Shown in pieces: positions 62,206 to 64,000 of a stretch of DNA of 64,000 nucleotides (positions within the stretch are counted from its first letter, which is position 1; each line of letters opens with the position of its first letter). This DNA is from Antedon mediterranea (taxonomy: Eukaryota > Echinodermata > Crinoidea > Comatulida > Antedonidae), in the NCBI RefSeq assembly GCF_964355755.1, contig NC_092672.1:15746501-15810500 (forward strand). Reading direction: 5' to 3'. The notes below the pieces were generated by a model. The model saw only the letters and a list, made by a program, of their open reading frames with translations, did not search any database and had not been told where the DNA came from. Made by a program: the position numbers and the translations under genes.

Positions 62206-64000
62206 TTATCCGCATTCAGCGGATAACTCCTTGTAACTGTCCTGTTTCATCATCTTTTTTTTGGTTATCCGCAACTCCGCAACTTAGTAGTTGCGGATAA
62301 CCCTTGTTATTGTCACGATCTTTTTTATCTTCTTTGTTATTCTTCTTTCTTTCCCAGAATTTTGTGTCACACATATCTGTCATTCTTGTAAATATAACAT
62401 TTCATAACTTAGTCAACATATGGACATTTACATGAAGTTGTGCACCTCCATATTTTTAATGACGTTAGAGTCGCGCAGCGTAAGTTACGCGCGAATTTAT
62501 GAATTTCAATGATTGATCATAGATTATAAACCAAAAGTCATTTTGTATTGACACTTGGTGAACATTTAAGTCATATCAAGGGCAAACTTTCTATGGATTA
62601 AAAATGGCATGTTTCACAAGAAGTTACGCGCGCACGCGCATTTAAAATTTTAAAATGCGCAAAATTAATTTCTAATCAACTGATCATGACATTTTGAGCA
62701 TGTAAAAAATTACCGCTCGCGCACGTAGCGTTAAAAAACAGATTTTTTTGCATGATTTATGTTTTTTCAGCCTTTTTCTAGTACTTTTACCAACTTTTAA
62801 ACAATTTCGACTTAAAATCACGTCATACAAGCATGTGGATTTAGACCATTTGAACGCGTTTCTGTTGAAAAAGTTAGAAAATATTGTCAAAATAATGCCT
62901 ATTTTGAATCTATTATAGCTCTTCATGATCGAAGGTGACTCCCAATTTTTTTAACTTATTATGCAAGAAGATAAATTGTAGATATGAACTTATGCAGAAT
63001 TTTTACCTCTCGGATGTTATGACGTCATCGTATGGCCACACGAATGTAACAAATAGGATTTTTGTCTATTTCGTTATTGCTCATCATATTCAACAAAGCG
63101 CATCTCGCTCATACGAATTCCATTTCCCCCGAGATTTTATTATTGTCTACGTCAATCAACTATCTTTCGCATGAGTTAAAAATATTTTAATTGTTATGAC
63201 ATCATCATGTCTAAAAATGTAAATAACGTGGGTCACTTATTTTCATCTTTACAGTAAATTTTATTCTGTTATAGCTCGTCTGAATAAAAAGTGATAATCA
63301 TGATTAAAACGTTTTCTGGAAGCTATTGGATTGCAGATACGAAATCATGTGAACATTTTGCCAATCAGATGTTGTGACGTCATCATATGGCCAATTGAAT
63401 AAAAAAAGTCGTATTTTCACCTCTTGCGTAAAAGTTCATTGCGTTCTCACTTTTACGTGCCCAAAATTCTTCAAATTTGTATTAATGTAATTAATTAGAT
63501 AATTATCTTCTAAAATTGTTATTTTTGTATGTCAATTTGATGATGTCATCGTGTTAATAATTGGATTTAAAAGATGGGTCTCGTAATTCCGTCTATGCTA
63601 CACTGTATATAACATATACAGCGTATTCTGTAAATATTGTAATATGATGTATGCTACAAAATAGGTACAATTCAGCACTGTAAACATATTTATTGAATGT
63701 CAAAGGATGGCATAATAATTGTCGAGGTTCATATAGTTTAAAGTATGTGCATGTTGCGTATGCGCGGATAACCCGAACTCGTCAAAGTGACGAGTTCAAA
63801 TCTAGTTTTTCTGTATTCTTCTTTCTTTCTGTCATTTTTGTGTCATGCGTATCTCAAAAACGTGTAAACATAACATTTTATAACTTTGTCAACATGTGGG
63901 CACCCACATGAAGTTGTGCACCTGCTATTGTGAATGACGTCAGAAATGCGCAACGTAACTTACGCGCGTTTTTATGAATTTCGCGTTTTTAACATATATC
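62206..64000 (+). repeat. Large non-coding repeat (family L), copy B, tandem unit of ~1476 bp
   Basis: Inverted relative to 37116-39895. GCGGATAACCC at 62294 and 63766, ATTCTTCTTTCTTTC at 62339 and 63815, and CATGAAGTTGTGCACCT further on repeat at ~1476 bp, so a second tandem unit starts at about 63766 and runs off the window. Unit junctions carry perfect hairpins: GGTTATCCGCAACT/AGTTGCGGATAACC (62263-62302), AGTTATCCGC/GCGGATAACT (62207-62231) and GAACTCGTC/GACGAGTTC (63775-63797). No coding frame conserved beyond DNA similarity. Confidence 0.75.

Overview
The window looks like a repeat-rich, AT-rich nuclear segment from an animal, most likely a marine invertebrate. The grounds are the mix of retroelement classes (Penelope-like, BEL/Pao, Ty3/gypsy, Ty1/copia with an initiator-tRNA-half primer site, DIRS-like, RTE, CR1/L2), tRNA- and 5S-derived SINEs, and many short DNA transposons. 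An echinoderm or another deuterostome would fit, but nothing here fixes the taxon. There is no bacterial-style gene organisation, no CRISPR array and no intact rRNA or tRNA gene.

Only one convincing host gene is visible: an uninterrupted 437-codon frame on the minus strand (10013-11326). It encodes a secreted-then-anchored receptor with three immunoglobulin domains, one membrane segment and a cytoplasmic tail ending in an ITIM-like tyrosine motif. Everything else recognisable is mobile or repetitive DNA.

Layout. 1-1450: a ~345-bp satellite. 1.6-6.5 kb: LINE 3' ends, a SINE, a CA microsatellite and the 3' half of a GIY-YIG Penelope element. 7-9 kb: dispersed repeats and a 55-bp minisatellite. 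10-11.3 kb: the Ig receptor. 13.5-19.2 kb: two arms of one repeat family in inverted orientation, enclosing an L2 tail, an RTE fragment and a 5S-tRNA composite SINE. 19.3-30.5 kb: non-autonomous DNA transposons with readable target-site duplications (two TTA PIF/Harbinger-type, two copies of a fold-back family with 10-bp duplications). 31-37 kb: a DIRS-like scrap and an almost complete Penelope-like element without a recognisable endonuclease, flanked by direct repeats that I read as identical over 213 bp. 37-40 kb: a large non-coding repeat, seen again inverted at 62.2-64 kb and in part at 19.3 kb. 40.2-47.4 kb: a complete BEL/Pao element with both LTRs and a 5-bp duplication, scarred by an internal inverted patchwork. 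47.5-51.6 kb: LINE, DIRS and Harbinger fragments and two adjacent perfect hairpins. 52.3-54.7 kb: a deletion-ridden Ty3/gypsy element with its 3' LTR. 55-59.4 kb: a decayed Ty1/copia element. 59.5-60 kb: a pogo/Tigger-type MITE.

The elements do not form a pathway. The interest lies in nesting order, empty-site comparisons that fix insertion boundaries, and three unusual architectures: the endonuclease-less Penelope element, the copia gag frame that starts inside the LTR and reads through the primer site, and the 5S-tRNA SINE. I found no new defence or enzymatic system.
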